A stretch of 64,000 nucleotides of DNA, taken from contig CAWBHA010000003.1 in NCBI GenBank assembly GCA_963788585.1, positions 434,001 through 498,000 of the forward strand, read 5' to 3'. Both the position numbers and the translations under genes were made by a program. The DNA comes from Bog-473 sp963788585. GTDB taxonomy: Bacteria > Actinomycetota > Acidimicrobiia > Acidimicrobiales > RAAP-2. The notes under the pieces are model-generated. The model searched no databases, was not told where the DNA came from, and saw only the letters and a program-made list of their open reading frames with translations. Position 1 is the first letter of the stretch. Each line of letters begins with the position of its first letter. Below, piece by piece: positions 45,354-54,447 of the stretch.

Positions 45354-45397
45354 GGCCGAAGCCTAAACCCCGATCCTCGGGGGCGTCGCGCCGGTCA

Positions 45398-45462
45398 GTG
45401 GGACCGTGCGGTGGGACCGTGCGGTGGGACCGTGCGGTGGGACCGTGCGGTGGGACCGTGCG
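45398..45462. repeat. 13-bp tandem repeat, five copies
   Basis: GTGGGACCGTGCG is repeated five times exactly, head to tail, in the 148-bp gap between the MoxR-type gene start and the LysR gene end. It lies upstream of the ATPase start. It is non-coding as far as I can see. Confidence 0.9.
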
Positions 45463-45501
45463 GTGGCGCGCGCGCCTGGGCCGCGCCGGGGCCGCGCCGG
45501 G

Positions 45502-46413
45502 TCACGCCGATGACACGGGCGCGCTCCCGGGGGTTGCCTGGCGGGCGAGCAGCTGGTCGGCCAGGGCGCGCGCGGGGCGGGCGAGGGCACGGTCGCCGCG
45601 CTGGGCCAACGCGACGCTGCGGCTCAGCGTGGGCCCGGTGAAGGGGATGGCGGCGAGCGAGCCGTCCCCCGGCACCGCGATGGCCGGCACCACGGCGGCG
45701 CCGAGCCCGGCGGCGACGAAGGAGAGGACGCCCGCCATCTCGCCTCCCTCGCTGACCAGGCGCGGCTCGGCGCCGGCGTCGCGGCACGCCGCCAGCGTCA
45801 CCGCGCGCAGGTCGTAGCCCTCGCGGAACATCACCAGGTCGAGGCCGTCGAGGTCGCGCACCCGGACGCGGCGCCGGGCGGCGAAGGGGTGGTCGCGCGC
45901 GGTGGCCAGCACGAGCGGATCGTCGAAGAGCGGTGTCGTCACGACGAGGGGGTCGGTGACGGGCAGGACCACGAGGGCGAGGTCGACCTCGCCCGCCGCC
46001 ACCTGGGGCACCAGCTGGTGCGAGCCGGCCTCGACCACCGCCAGCTCGATGCCGGGATGGCTGGCGTGGAAGGCCACGAGCGCCGGGGCCAGCACGCTGG
46101 TGATGAGGCTCGGGGTGGCGCCGACGGCCAGCCGGCCCCGGGCCATGCCCGAGAGCGCCCGCGCCTCGGCCCCGGTCGCCGCCACGTCGGCCAGCACCCG
46201 CTGCATGAAGGGCAGCAGCGCGCTGCCGTCGGGGGTGAGGGTGACCGGTCCCTGCCCCGGGCCGCGGTTGAAGAGCACGACGCCGAGCTCCTGCTCGAGG
46301 AGGCGCACCTGGCGCGACAGCGAGGGCTGCGCCAGGTGCAGGCGGGCCGCGGCGCCGGTGAAGCTCTGCTCCTCCGCCACGGCCAGGGTGTAGACGAGCT
46401 GTTGCAGCTGCAC
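45502..46413 (-). CDS. LysR-family transcriptional regulator
   Basis: A 303-aa LysR protein. The winged helix is FTGAAARLHLAQPSLSRQVRLLEQELGVVLFNR, followed by a type-2 periplasmic-binding-like effector domain (LAVGATPSLITSVLAPALVAFHASHPGIELAVVEAG). It is transcribed away from the sdh operon and may regulate it or itself from the 158-bp gap. The ligand is unknown. Confidence 0.92.
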   Translation of the reverse strand: MQLQQLVYTLAVAEEQSFTGAAARLHLAQPSLSRQVRLLEQELGVVLFNRGPGQGPVTLTPDGSALLPFMQRVLADVAATGAEARALSGMARGRLAVGATPSLITSVLAPALVAFHASHPGIELAVVEAGSHQLVPQVAAGEVDLALVVLPVTDPLVVTTPLFDDPLVLATARDHPFAARRRVRVRDLDGLDLVMFREGYDLRAVTLAACRDAGAEPRLVSEGGEMAGVLSFVAAGLGAAVVPAIAVPGDGSLAAIPFTGPTLSRSVALAQRGDRALARPARALADQLLARQATPGSAPVSSA

Positions 46414-46418
46414 GATTC

Positions 46419-46484
46419 AGAGCTTATCGCTCTTGACTTCATACTCTTTATGTCTTTGACGTGTCACTGGGGGGACCGTAGGGT
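46419..46484. promoter_or_regulatory. sdh promoter and LysR-type site
   Basis: TTGACG (46456-46461), a 17-bp spacer and TAGGGT (46479-46484) form a good vegetative promoter reading into the sdh genes. AGAGC-TTATC-GCTCT (46419-46433) next to the LysR start is a short dyad of the kind LysR proteins bind. Confidence 0.5.
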
Positions 46485-46571
46485 ACGACGCGCCGCGGCT
46501 GAGGGCGACCTGGGCCCGGCGCAACGGAGCAGCAGGAGCAGCACTGAGCAGCACTGGGCCGGGAGGTGCGA

Positions 46572-47402
46572 GTGACGACGACGGTGGAGAACCCAACCGC
46601 GACCCCGGTGGCGATCGGGACCCGGGGCGGCCCGGACACGCCCACGCTCCGCCGCGACACCTGGTGGGTGGAGCCGGTGGTCACGGTGGTCGTGCTCAGC
46701 GCCTTCGTCGTGTACTCGACCTGGGCCGCCTTCGTGGGCAAGGACTACTACGCCGGCGCCGCCCTGCACCGCAACTACATCTCGCCCTTCTACTCACCCT
46801 GCATCGCCAACAGCTGCGTGCCGGGCAGCCACCCCTTCGGCACGCTGCCGTTCTGGAACTTCTCCCCCGCGCTGTTGATCCTCATCTTCCCGCTCGGCTT
46901 CCGCCTGACCTGCTACTACTACCGCAAGGCCTACTACCGCTCCTTCTGGTGGTCGCCGCCGGCCTGCGCGGTGGCGGACGGTCACTCCAGCTACAGCGGT
47001 GAGACGCGCTTCCCGCTCATCCTCCAGAACATCCACCGCTACTTCTTCTGGCTGCTCCTCATCTTCAACTGCCTCCTCACCTACGACGCCATCGTCTCCT
47101 TCCGCCAGCCGGGCATCGGCATCGGCATCGGCGTCGGCACCGTCATCCTCTGCTTCAACGCCGCCTTCCTCTGGCTCTACAGCCTCTCGTGCCACGCCTG
47201 CCGGCACTTCTGCGGTGGACAGGTGAAGTCCTTTGCCAAGCATCCGGTGCGCTACAAGCTCTGGAAGTTCGTCACACCCCTCAACGGCATGCACATGCGC
47301 TTCGCCTGGCTCAGCCTCGTCGTCGTGGCGCTGAGCGACGTCTACGTGCGGCTGGTGGCGAGCGGGACCATCCACGACCCGGCCTTCCACTTCGGCTTCT
47401 AG
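46572..47402 (+). CDS. Succinate dehydrogenase membrane anchor (Sdh1 type)
   Basis: A 276-aa protein with about five transmembrane helices (VVTVVVLSAFVVYSTWAAF, FSPALLILIFPLGFRL, YFFWLLLIFNCLLTYDAIV, GVGTVILCFNAAFLWLYSL, FAWLSLVVVALSDVYVRLV). Conserved His residues include NIHRYFFW, SCHACRHFCGG and GMHMRFAW. It matches the large anchor subunit encoded with actinobacterial Sdh1 flavoprotein and iron-sulfur genes. It couples succinate oxidation to menaquinone. The GTG at 46572 is chosen because GGGAGG lies 5 nt upstream. Confidence 0.82.
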   Translation: MTTTVENPTATPVAIGTRGGPDTPTLRRDTWWVEPVVTVVVLSAFVVYSTWAAFVGKDYYAGAALHRNYISPFYSPCIANSCVPGSHPFGTLPFWNFSPALLILIFPLGFRLTCYYYRKAYYRSFWWSPPACAVADGHSSYSGETRFPLILQNIHRYFFWLLLIFNCLLTYDAIVSFRQPGIGIGIGVGTVILCFNAAFLWLYSLSCHACRHFCGGQVKSFAKHPVRYKLWKFVTPLNGMHMRFAWLSLVVVALSDVYVRLVASGTIHDPAFHFGF

Positions 47403-47430
47403 GGCGCCGGGACGAGGGACGAGGATCGAC

Positions 47431-49245
47431 ATGGCCGACTACACGACCTACGACTACGACGTCGTCATCATCGGTGCCGGCGGCTCCGGGCTGCGCGCCG
47501 CGATCGAGGCCAAGCAGCGCGGCCTCCGCACCGCCGTCATCTGCAAGTCCCTCCTCGGCAAGGCGCACACGGTCATGGCCGAGGGCGGCATGGCCGCCGC
47601 CATGGGCAACGTCTGGAAGGAGGACACCTGGCAGATCCACTTCCGCGACACGATGCGCGGCGGCAAGATGCTGAACAACTGGCGCATGGCGCAGATCCAC
47701 GCCATGGAGGCCCCGGACCGCGTCTACGAGCTGGAGCGTTGGGGCGCACTGTTCGACCGAACCAAGGACGGCCGCATCTCGCAGCGTGACTTCGGCGGCC
47801 ACCGCTACGCGCGCCTGGCCCACGTGGGCGACCGCACCGGGCTCGAGTTGATCCGCACGCTGCAGCAGAAGGTGGTCTCCATGGGGACCGACGTCTTCAT
47901 GGAGACCAAGATCCTGCGCCTGCTGCCCGACGCCGAGGGGCGCCTCTCGGGCGCCGTGGGCTACCAGCGCCCGACCGGCGAGATGGTGCTCTTCACCGCC
48001 AAGGCCTTCGTGCTCGCCACCGGCTCGATCGGCAAGGCGTGGATGTACACCTCTAACTCGTGGGAGTCGGTCGGTGACGGCCACGCCATGGCCATTTGGG
48101 CCGGGGCCGACGTCATCGACATGGAGTGCGTGCAGTTCCACCCGACCGGCATGGTGTGGCCGCTCTCGGTGCGCGGCATCCTCGTCACCGAGGGCGTGCG
48201 CGGCGACGGCGGCGTGCTGCGCAACTCCGAGGGCACGCGCTTCATGTTCAACTACGTGGCCGACATGTTCCGGGCCGAGACGGCCGAGACCGAAGAGGAA
48301 GCCGACGCCTGGTACGACGACCACATCAACAACCGGCGCACGCCCGACCTGCTGCCGCGTGACGAGGTGGCGCGGGCCATCAACTCGGAGGTCAAGGCGG
48401 GCCGCGGCAGCCCGCACGGCGGCGTGTACCTCGACATCGCGTCGCGGCGCACCCCCGAGTACATCCGGCGCCGCCTGCCCTCGATGTACCACCAGTTCAT
48501 GGAGCTGGCCGGCGTCGACATCACGGCCGAGGCCATGGAGGTCGGACCGACCTGCCATTACATGATGGGTGGGGTGCGCGTCGACGCCGAGACCCAGGCC
48601 GCCACCGTGCCGGGCCTCTTCGCCATCGGCGAGGTGTCCGGCGGCATGCACGGAGCGAACCGCCTGGGCGGCAACTCGCTCTCGGACCTCATCGTCTTCG
48701 GCCGCCGGGCCGGTATCGGTGCGGCCGACTTCGCGGAGGGCCGCGCCGGATCGCCGAGCGTCGACCCGGCGGAGATCGCCACGGTGATCGACGACGCGAT
48801 CGCCCCCTTCGGGCGCGAGGACGGGTACAACCCCTACGACGTCCACGAGGAGCTGCAGGAGACCATGCAGGCACTGGTCGGCATCATCCGCACGGGGCCC
48901 GAGCTCGAAGAGGCGCTGGCCAAGCTGGAGGACCTCAAGCAGCAGACGGCCAAGGTGCAGGTGAAGGGGGGCCGGGCCTACAACCCGGGCTGGAACCTGG
49001 CCACGGACTTGCCGTCCATGATCACCACCTCCATCGCCGTGGCGCAGGGTGCGCTCAACCGCAAGGAGTCCCGCGGCGGGCACACCCGTGAGGACTATCC
49101 CGGACCGGACCCCGAGATGGGCAAGGTCAACTTCGTGCAGCACCAGACCGCCGAGCGCGGCTACCTGGCACCGATCGCGATCGGGCCCGAGCCGCTGCCC
49201 GAGATGCCGGCGGAGTTGCGCAAGCTCTTCGAGGAAGGGAACTGA
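47431..49245 (+). CDS. sdhA: Succinate dehydrogenase flavoprotein subunit
   Basis: A 604-aa FAD protein. The dinucleotide motif is DVVIIGAGGSGLRAAIEA, the flavin-linking region is KAHTVMAEGGMAAAMGN, and active-site blocks are VQFHPTGMVWP and HYMMGGVRVD with GEVSGGMHGANRLGGNSLSD. It oxidises succinate to fumarate at the inner face of the membrane. It lies 28 bp after the anchor gene and 3 bp before sdhB. Confidence 0.95.
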   Translation: MADYTTYDYDVVIIGAGGSGLRAAIEAKQRGLRTAVICKSLLGKAHTVMAEGGMAAAMGNVWKEDTWQIHFRDTMRGGKMLNNWRMAQIHAMEAPDRVYELERWGALFDRTKDGRISQRDFGGHRYARLAHVGDRTGLELIRTLQQKVVSMGTDVFMETKILRLLPDAEGRLSGAVGYQRPTGEMVLFTAKAFVLATGSIGKAWMYTSNSWESVGDGHAMAIWAGADVIDMECVQFHPTGMVWPLSVRGILVTEGVRGDGGVLRNSEGTRFMFNYVADMFRAETAETEEEADAWYDDHINNRRTPDLLPRDEVARAINSEVKAGRGSPHGGVYLDIASRRTPEYIRRRLPSMYHQFMELAGVDITAEAMEVGPTCHYMMGGVRVDAETQAATVPGLFAIGEVSGGMHGANRLGGNSLSDLIVFGRRAGIGAADFAEGRAGSPSVDPAEIATVIDDAIAPFGREDGYNPYDVHEELQETMQALVGIIRTGPELEEALAKLEDLKQQTAKVQVKGGRAYNPGWNLATDLPSMITTSIAVAQGALNRKESRGGHTREDYPGPDPEMGKVNFVQHQTAERGYLAPIAIGPEPLPEMPAELRKLFEEGN

Positions 49246-49248
49246 GCC

Positions 49249-50128
49249 ATGGCCGACACGGGCACGGACACGGACACCGACACGGAGACGGCCACCGGCG
49301 CGGCGGCGAACGGCGACACGGCCGCGGACGACGGACGCGGTGGCGAGCGGCGGCTCGGTCACGATGCGGGTGTGGCGCGGCGATGAGGGTGGCGGCGAGT
49401 TCACCAACTACGACATGCCCGCGGTGGAGGGCGAGGTGGTGCTCGACGTCATCCACCGCATCCAGGCCGGCGAGGCCCCGGACCTGGCCTGCCGTTGGAA
49501 CTGCAAGGCGGGCAAGTGCGGCTCGTGCTCGGCCGAGATCAACGGGCTGCCGCGCCTGATGTGCATGACGCGCATGGACACCCTGCCCGAGGGCGAGCCG
49601 GTGACGGTGGCGCCGATGAAGGCGTTCCCGATCATCCGCGATCTCGTCACCGATGTCTCGTTCAACTACGAGGTGGCCAAGACCATCCCCGCCTTCGAGC
49701 CGGGCCCCGAGCCCGAGGGCGGCTACCGCATGCAGCAGATCGACGTCGAGCGCGGCCAGGAATTCCGCAAGTGCATCGAGTGCTTCATGTGCCAGGACGT
49801 CTGCCACGTGATCCGCGACCACGAGGACAACAAGCCCAAGTACGCCGGGCCGCGCTTCTTCATCCGCTTCGCCGAGCTCGAGATGCACCCCCTCGACGTG
49901 AACGACCGCCGCGAGCTCGCGCACGACAAGGGTCTCGGCATGTGCAACATCACCAAGTGCTGCACCGAGGTCTGTCCCGAGCACATCAAGATCACCGACA
50001 ACGGGATCATCCCGATGAAGGAGCGCGTGGTCGACGCGCGCTACGACCCGGTGGCCTGGCTGGGGCGCAAGATCACGGGCCGCAAGAAGAAGAGCGCCGA
50101 GGAGGCCGAGGAGGCGGCCGCGGGCTGA
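49249..50128 (+). CDS. sdhB: Succinate dehydrogenase iron-sulfur subunit, N-terminal frameshift
   Basis: The iron-sulfur subunit carries three clusters: CRWNCKAGKCGSC (2Fe-2S), CIECFMCQDVC and CNITKCCTEVCPEHI (4Fe-4S/3Fe-4S). The ATG at 49249 fits the spacing after sdhA and an AAGGGA site, and opens a Thr/Asp-rich leader (ADTGTDTDTDTETATG). The conserved part lies one frame on. A net +1 shift near 49330-49345 joins them. The ATG at 49364 (MRVWRGDEGGGEF) is the fallback start without a shift. The rest is complete. Confidence 0.88.
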
Positions 50129-50208
50129 GCCGGGACGCAGCCGCGTCGACGCCTCGAGCGCGACGCGGCACGCCGGAGCACACGCGCCGCGCCACACTGG
50201 TTCTCACC

Positions 50209-50694
50209 ATGGCCCGCTACCTCTCGCCGGAATGGGTGGAGTCCTTCGACGCCGCGCTGCGCGCCCTCGACCTGCACGCGGTGGTCGAGGCGGCCGGCGC
50301 GGGCTCGCTCGCGGCGGCGGACGGCACCTTCAGCGTGGTGCAGGTGGTCACCGGGGTGCCCGATAGCGGCGTCTCGGCGGGCGGCGGCGCCGACGGCGAC
50401 GGCGGCAGCCAGGTACGTGTCGTCCTGGCGGTGGCCGGCGGCCGGGCGAGCCTGACGCTCGACCCGTCCGGTGAGCACGTCGGCACGGCGACGATCGTGC
50501 TCGGCTACCCCGACGCGCTGGCCATGGCCCGCGGCGAGCTCGACCCGGCGGACGCGCTGGCGGCGGGGCGCGTGCGGGTGCGCGGTGACCTGGCCGCGTT
50601 GGTGGCCGGCCAGGACGTGCTGGTGGCGGCGGCCACGCAGATCGGCCCCGACCTCGAGGGACTGACCGACCCGGCCGGCTCCCCGGACGCCTGA
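50209..50694 (+). CDS. SCP2 sterol-carrier-like domain protein
   Basis: A 161-aa protein resembling SCP2 domains: WVESFDAALRALDL at the start, a beta-rich centre, GTATIVLGYPDALAMARGELDPADALAAGRVRVRGDLAALVAGQDVL at the end. The last segment (dA-xG-v-v-Gd) is the SCP2 signature. Such proteins bind lipids or maleylpyruvate-type ligands. It follows the sdh operon with an 80-bp gap and a strong hairpin after its stop. Confidence 0.75.
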   Translation: MARYLSPEWVESFDAALRALDLHAVVEAAGAGSLAAADGTFSVVQVVTGVPDSGVSAGGGADGDGGSQVRVVLAVAGGRASLTLDPSGEHVGTATIVLGYPDALAMARGELDPADALAAGRVRVRGDLAALVAGQDVLVAAATQIGPDLEGLTDPAGSPDA

Positions 50695-50720
50695 GACCGG
50701 CCGTTCTCGCGCCTGCCCGG

Positions 50721-50740
50721 TCCCGGGAGGCCTCCCGGGA
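50721..50740. terminator. Perfect 20-bp palindrome after the sdh/SCP2 genes
   Basis: TCCCGGGAGGCCTCCCGGGA is its own reverse complement. It starts 27 bp downstream of the SCP2 stop, where transcription from the sdh cluster should end. There is no T run, as often in high-G+C Actinobacteria. Confidence 0.6.
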
Positions 50741-50916
50741 GCCCCCAGAGAGCGGTCCGGCGGCGGATCGGGGCATCACCCGGCCTCCCGGCCGGCGATA
50801 TCCGCCGATATTGCAGTGCTGTTGCAGTGCGGGTAACGCCCATGCGAACAACGCGTGACGGCAGTATCGTTTCTGCACCGGCTCGCAGAGGTCGGACCGG
50901 TGGTAGGAGGGACGAC

Positions 50917-51129
50917 GTGCATCAGCCGATCGACGACCACTTCCTGTTGAAGTACCGGGCCCTGCTCGACGCCGAGGACGTGGCGTTCGACGAGCTCGAG
51001 CACGCGTGCGAGGAAGGCGACCGCACGCAGTTCGACAAGGACATGATCGATTGGCAGCACGCCCTGGAGCACAAGATGGCGTTCCTCGCCAGCGCGGGGA
51101 TCGAGGTGAACCTGCCCGTCCTCCGCTGA
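50917..51129 (+). CDS. Small conserved hypothetical protein
   Basis: A 70-aa helical acidic protein (DDHFLLKYRALLDAEDVAFDELEHACEEGDRTQFDKDMIDWQHALEHKMAFLASAGI). The GTG at 50917 has AGGAGGG 5-9 nt upstream, a strong reason to prefer it over the GTG at 50827. The pattern suggests a two- or three-helix bundle. No family is recognised. Confidence 0.6.
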   Translation: MHQPIDDHFLLKYRALLDAEDVAFDELEHACEEGDRTQFDKDMIDWQHALEHKMAFLASAGIEVNLPVLR

Positions 51130-51172
51130 GCCGCCCTGGCGCGGTGCGGCGCGTCGCGACCAGGATGGTGGG

Positions 51173-51445
51173 GTGCCCAAGTCGGACAAGCATGCGACGG
51201 CATGGGCGAACGGGGCCCCGGAACAAGGCACGGTGCGTCCCGGATCTCAGGTGAGCGCACCCTCGAACCGGGTCAACGTCGCGTTCCCGTTCTCGCAGAT
51301 CAAGGTGGAGGAGCCCAGCAGGGAGCTGGCGGACCTGGCGGCGCTCGTCGTCGACCTGTTGGGCGAGCTGAGCGAGTGGGTGCCCGAGGAGCGGCTCGGG
51401 GAGCTGCGGGAGCGCGCGGAGAGGGTGGCCCAGCGGCTGCGGTAG
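51173..51445 (+). CDS. Small conserved hypothetical protein
   Basis: A 90-aa protein; the C-terminal half (RVNVAFPFSQIKVEEPSRELADLAALVVDLLGEL, then ERLGELRERAERV) forms helices with a conserved-looking start. The first ~30 residues look disordered. The start is a GTG. Similar short proteins accompany other actinobacterial genomes, but I cannot name a family. Confidence 0.55.
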   Translation: MPKSDKHATAWANGAPEQGTVRPGSQVSAPSNRVNVAFPFSQIKVEEPSRELADLAALVVDLLGELSEWVPEERLGELRERAERVAQRLR

Positions 51446-51460
51446 GGCCCGGCGAGCGGT

Positions 51461-52174
51461 TCAGACAAGGCCGAGCGCGTCGGCAAGGTCGCGCACCGTG
51501 GCCTCGAAGAACCCGCTCGGATCGAGGATCGTGTTGCGCCAGTGGCCGAAGACCTCGAGGCTGACGAGGCCCACGACGGTCGTCCAGGCCTGCACGGCGA
51601 GGACGACCTTCTCGGCGGGCATGCCCGCAGGGAACAGCCCCTCGGTCACGGGCGCCACCGCGGCGGCGAGCGCGGGCGTGATGGTGCGGTCCTGGAGCGC
51701 GCGGGAGGCCGCCAGCCGCCCGGCCGCACGGGCGGCCACCAGAGGCCGCACCATCGCCGCGGCGACGCGGGCATAGGGCACGACCGTCGCCTCGGGAGCC
51801 TGGTAGCCGGGCACGGGGGTGCCGAAGACGAGGCCCCACTCGTGCGGGTTGGCCAGCGCCCAGGCCCGCATGGCGCGGGCCACGGCCTGGAACCGTTCGG
51901 CGTCACCGGCGTGCGCCGCCTCGGCCGCATCGGCGGCGCGCTCAGCCTCGGCGGCCAGCGACTCGTAGGCGCCCAGGATCAAGGCGCTGAGGAGGGCGTC
52001 GCGTCCGTCGAAGTAGCGGTAGAGCGCCGAAGGGGCCATCTCGAGGTCCCGGGCGACGGAGCGCAGGGAGAGCGCGGCGGCGCCATCCCGCGCCATGTGG
52101 GCTCGGGCCACGGCCAGGATCTGGCTCGTCATCTCCTCCCGGACGCGCTCCCGGGCGGTGCGAGGTGCGGACAT
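51461..52174 (-). CDS. TetR/AcrR-family transcriptional regulator
   Basis: A 237-aa TetR regulator: MTSQILAVARAHMARDGAAALSLRSVARDLEMAPSALYRYFDGRDALLSALI, with a TetR_C-type ligand domain (WALANPHEWGLVFGTPVPGYQAP). It looks leaderless: TTGTGT, a 17-bp spacer, CACACT, then 6 nt to the ATG. It is divergent from the DDN-like gene and shares its control region, so probably represses it. Confidence 0.9.
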   Translation of the reverse strand: MSAPRTARERVREEMTSQILAVARAHMARDGAAALSLRSVARDLEMAPSALYRYFDGRDALLSALILGAYESLAAEAERAADAAEAAHAGDAERFQAVARAMRAWALANPHEWGLVFGTPVPGYQAPEATVVPYARVAAAMVRPLVAARAAGRLAASRALQDRTITPALAAAVAPVTEGLFPAGMPAEKVVLAVQAWTTVVGLVSLEVFGHWRNTILDPSGFFEATVRDLADALGLV

Positions 52175-52213
52175 GCGCCCAGTGTGACCGTTCGCAGATG
52201 AGAACACAAGTAC

Positions 52214-52242
52214 TTGACACGAACACTGTTCACGTTTAGTAT
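52214..52242 (+). promoter_or_regulatory. Promoter and operator of the DDN-like gene
   Basis: TTGACA (52214-52219), 17-bp spacer, TAGTAT (52237-52242). The spacer contains GAACA-C-TGTTC (52221-52231), a perfect short palindrome and a likely binding site of the divergent TetR protein. An ATG at 52251 lies 8 nt after the -10 box, so the transcript may be leaderless. Confidence 0.65.
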
Positions 52243-52250
52243 CGATGTTC

Positions 52251-52838
52251 ATGAAGCAGGACCCCGACGAGAACCCCCGCAACGACGAGCCCGAGGAGAA
52301 TCCCATGACCACGACCAGCGCCCCTAGCAGCGACGTGCCGGCGAGCATCTCGGGACTGGTCGGGTCCGCCGGCGTTGCCGGCGCCTCCGGCGCTTCGAGT
52401 GCCCACTACAAGCGCCCCGACTGGTTCACCCGGAACGTCCTCAACCGGACGGTCAGCGGCCTGACCCGTTTCGGCATCAGCGTCCGCGGCTCCCGGGTGC
52501 TCGAGCACCGGGGCCGGACCTCCGGCAAGCTCTTCCACACCCCGGTGAACCTCCTCCGCATCGAGGGGACCGAGTACCTGGTGGCCCCGCGAGGCGAGAC
52601 GCAGTGGGTCCGCAACGTGCGCCACGCCGACGGGCACCTCGTGCTCATCCTCGGCCGGCGCCGCCGGATCTGCACCGCCCACGAGCTCCCGATGGCCGAC
52701 AGCGTGCCCGTGCTGCGGGAGTACCTGCGCCGCTGGAAGTTCGAGACCGGCATGTTCTTCGACGGCGTGACCCCCGACTCGAGCGACGCCGAGTGGGCCG
52801 CGGTGGCGGCAGACCACCCCGTCTTCACCGTCGACTGA
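52251..52838 (+). CDS. Nitroreductase/DDN-family F420-type oxidoreductase
   Basis: A split-beta-barrel protein of the DUF385/deazaflavin-dependent nitroreductase family: HRGRTSGKLFHTPVNLLRIEGTEYLVAPRGETQWVRNVRHADG is the family core, here from about residue 80. It probably uses F420H2 or binds lipidic quinones. Starts at 52245 or 52251 fit the promoter; the ATG at 52305 has a good GAGGAG site and would remove a low-complexity N-terminus. It is regulated with the divergent TetR gene. Confidence 0.82.
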   Translation: MKQDPDENPRNDEPEENPMTTTSAPSSDVPASISGLVGSAGVAGASGASSAHYKRPDWFTRNVLNRTVSGLTRFGISVRGSRVLEHRGRTSGKLFHTPVNLLRIEGTEYLVAPRGETQWVRNVRHADGHLVLILGRRRRICTAHELPMADSVPVLREYLRRWKFETGMFFDGVTPDSSDAEWAAVAADHPVFTVD

Positions 52839-52895
52839 GGCGGGTGCCGGGCGGTCCGACCGCCCACCCCCTCCGGGCCGGGGCATCATGAGTCG

Positions 52896-53786
52896 GTGTC
52901 GCGGGCCGAGACGGTATCGAGTGGCGGTGGCGGTGGCGGTGGCGATGGCGATGCGATGAGCGAGTCGCAGGTGGCCCAACGCGACCTGGCCCAACGGAAT
53001 CTGGCCCAGCGCAACCTGATCGCCTTCAACCTGGCCCTCACCCGGTGGTCGACCCGGGGGGCGTCGCAGGAGGACGGCGGGGCGGTGCTCTGCGCCGGCG
53101 GGACCTGGATCCCCGTGGTCGCCAACGGCGCCTACCGTGAGGACGACTCGATGCGGGGTGACGAGCTCATCGCCCGGGCCGACACGTTCTTCGGCGCGAT
53201 GGCCCGGGGCTACAGCGTCAAGGTGCGGGACAACGGGGAGGACGAGGACCTGCGGGCGGCCTGCCTGGCGGCGGGGCTCGACGCCTTCGGCGACGCGACG
53301 CCCGAGATGCTCTGCGCATCCCCACTCCCCGACCGGGTCCTCCCCGGCGACGTCGAGGTGCACTGGGTCGACGACGAGGCGGGCCTGCGCGACTTCCTCG
53401 CGGTCAATGCCGTGGCCTACGCGACCTACGGCATGCCGGGCGAGGTGATCGGCGACCTCTTCGACGCGCCGGCAGCCGTGCTCGACGACGAGGCGGCGCA
53501 CCTCGTGGTGGCCCGCCGCGGCGAGGAGCCGCTGGCCGCGGCGATGGCCTACGAGAGCGACGGCGTCGCCAGCGTGCAGTGGGTGGGCACTCTCCCGGCC
53601 TCGCGCCGCACCGGGTTGGGCGCCTCGGTCACCACCCTCGTCACCAACCGCGCCTTCGCGCGGGGCGCATCGTCGGTGTCGCTGCAGGCCTCACCGATGG
53701 GCGCGCCGATCTATCTCGCCCTCGGCTACGAGACGATCTGGCATTACGCGGAGTACGTGCGCTGGCCGAAACCACCGGCTCGCTGA
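52896..53786 (+). CDS. GNAT-family N-acetyltransferase
   Basis: A 296-aa protein with a C-terminal GNAT domain: AAAMAYESDGVASVQWVGTLPASRRTGLGASVTTLVTNRAFARGASSVSLQAS, with the acetyl-CoA loop RRTGLG, ending LALGYETIWHYAEYV. The N-terminal half is a second, degenerate GNAT-like part. The first 20 residues are a Gly run encoded by GGTGGC repeats; the ATG at 52956 would skip this. The substrate is unknown. Confidence 0.8.
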   Translation: MSRAETVSSGGGGGGGDGDAMSESQVAQRDLAQRNLAQRNLIAFNLALTRWSTRGASQEDGGAVLCAGGTWIPVVANGAYREDDSMRGDELIARADTFFGAMARGYSVKVRDNGEDEDLRAACLAAGLDAFGDATPEMLCASPLPDRVLPGDVEVHWVDDEAGLRDFLAVNAVAYATYGMPGEVIGDLFDAPAAVLDDEAAHLVVARRGEEPLAAAMAYESDGVASVQWVGTLPASRRTGLGASVTTLVTNRAFARGASSVSLQASPMGAPIYLALGYETIWHYAEYVRWPKPPAR

Positions 53787-53846
53787 GGGCCTGTCGCCGC
53801 GGGCCGTGCGGCACCGCTGGCGCGTCGTTGCAGCGGCCACCGTCGT

Positions 53847-54359
53847 TCAGAACTCGAGCAGCCCCCGCACGTACGCCGCCTGCCCGACGTGCTGGAGGCA
53901 GTCGTCGGCGATGCTGACCAGTCGCACGCCCATGGTGACGGGCGGGTTCCAGCGCCGGTCGACCACCTGGTCCAGGTCGTCGGGACCGAGGCGCTCGAGC
54001 ATGCCCCGGGTCCGTGCGTCCACCTCGTCCAGGTAGCCGAGGAGCGCGTCGGGCCCGTCGGGCTGCACGCTGCGCACGCCCGCTGCGTCGTGGCCGTAGC
54101 CGGTGTTCGTCGGATCGGGGGCCAGCCCGCAGCGGCGGGCCCAGACGCCGTCTCCGGAAACCCAGATCTGGTCCGCACCGAGGAGCTCCGCCACGTGATG
54201 GTCCTGCACGCGTGTCAGGTGCCAGACGAGCCAGCCGATGGTGTTCACACCGGGCCGGGGCGCCTGCTGGAGCTGCTCCGCGTCGAGGCCCTCGACGGCG
54301 TCGGTGGCCAGGGGCGGGATGCGGCCGTAGAACTCGAGCAGGAGGGAGGCGATGTCCAT
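53847..54359 (-). CDS. DinB-family/mycothiol-transferase-like protein
   Basis: A 170-aa four-helix DinB/DUF664-type protein: LLEFYGRIPPLATDAVEGLDAEQLQQAPRPGVNTIGWLVWHLTRVQDHHVAELL with WHLTRVQDHH (first metal His set) and CLQHVGQAAYVRGLL (third His). The family includes metal-dependent thiol transferases such as mycothiol S-transferases. The ATG at 54359 gives the normal family start. Confidence 0.88.
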   Translation of the reverse strand: MDIASLLLEFYGRIPPLATDAVEGLDAEQLQQAPRPGVNTIGWLVWHLTRVQDHHVAELLGADQIWVSGDGVWARRCGLAPDPTNTGYGHDAAGVRSVQPDGPDALLGYLDEVDARTRGMLERLGPDDLDQVVDRRWNPPVTMGVRLVSIADDCLQHVGQAAYVRGLLEF

Positions 54360-54447
54360 GGCCCGCACCCTATTGACCGGTGGCGCCGCACGTATCGGGG
54401 CGGTTTGCCCGACACCGCAGGATGGGATGGTCCCGGGTTGATGTCGC

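Noticed and set aside
45398..45462. CRISPR-like array
   Set aside because: Units are 13 bp and directly adjacent with no spacers and no cas genes nearby; it is a simple tandem repeat.
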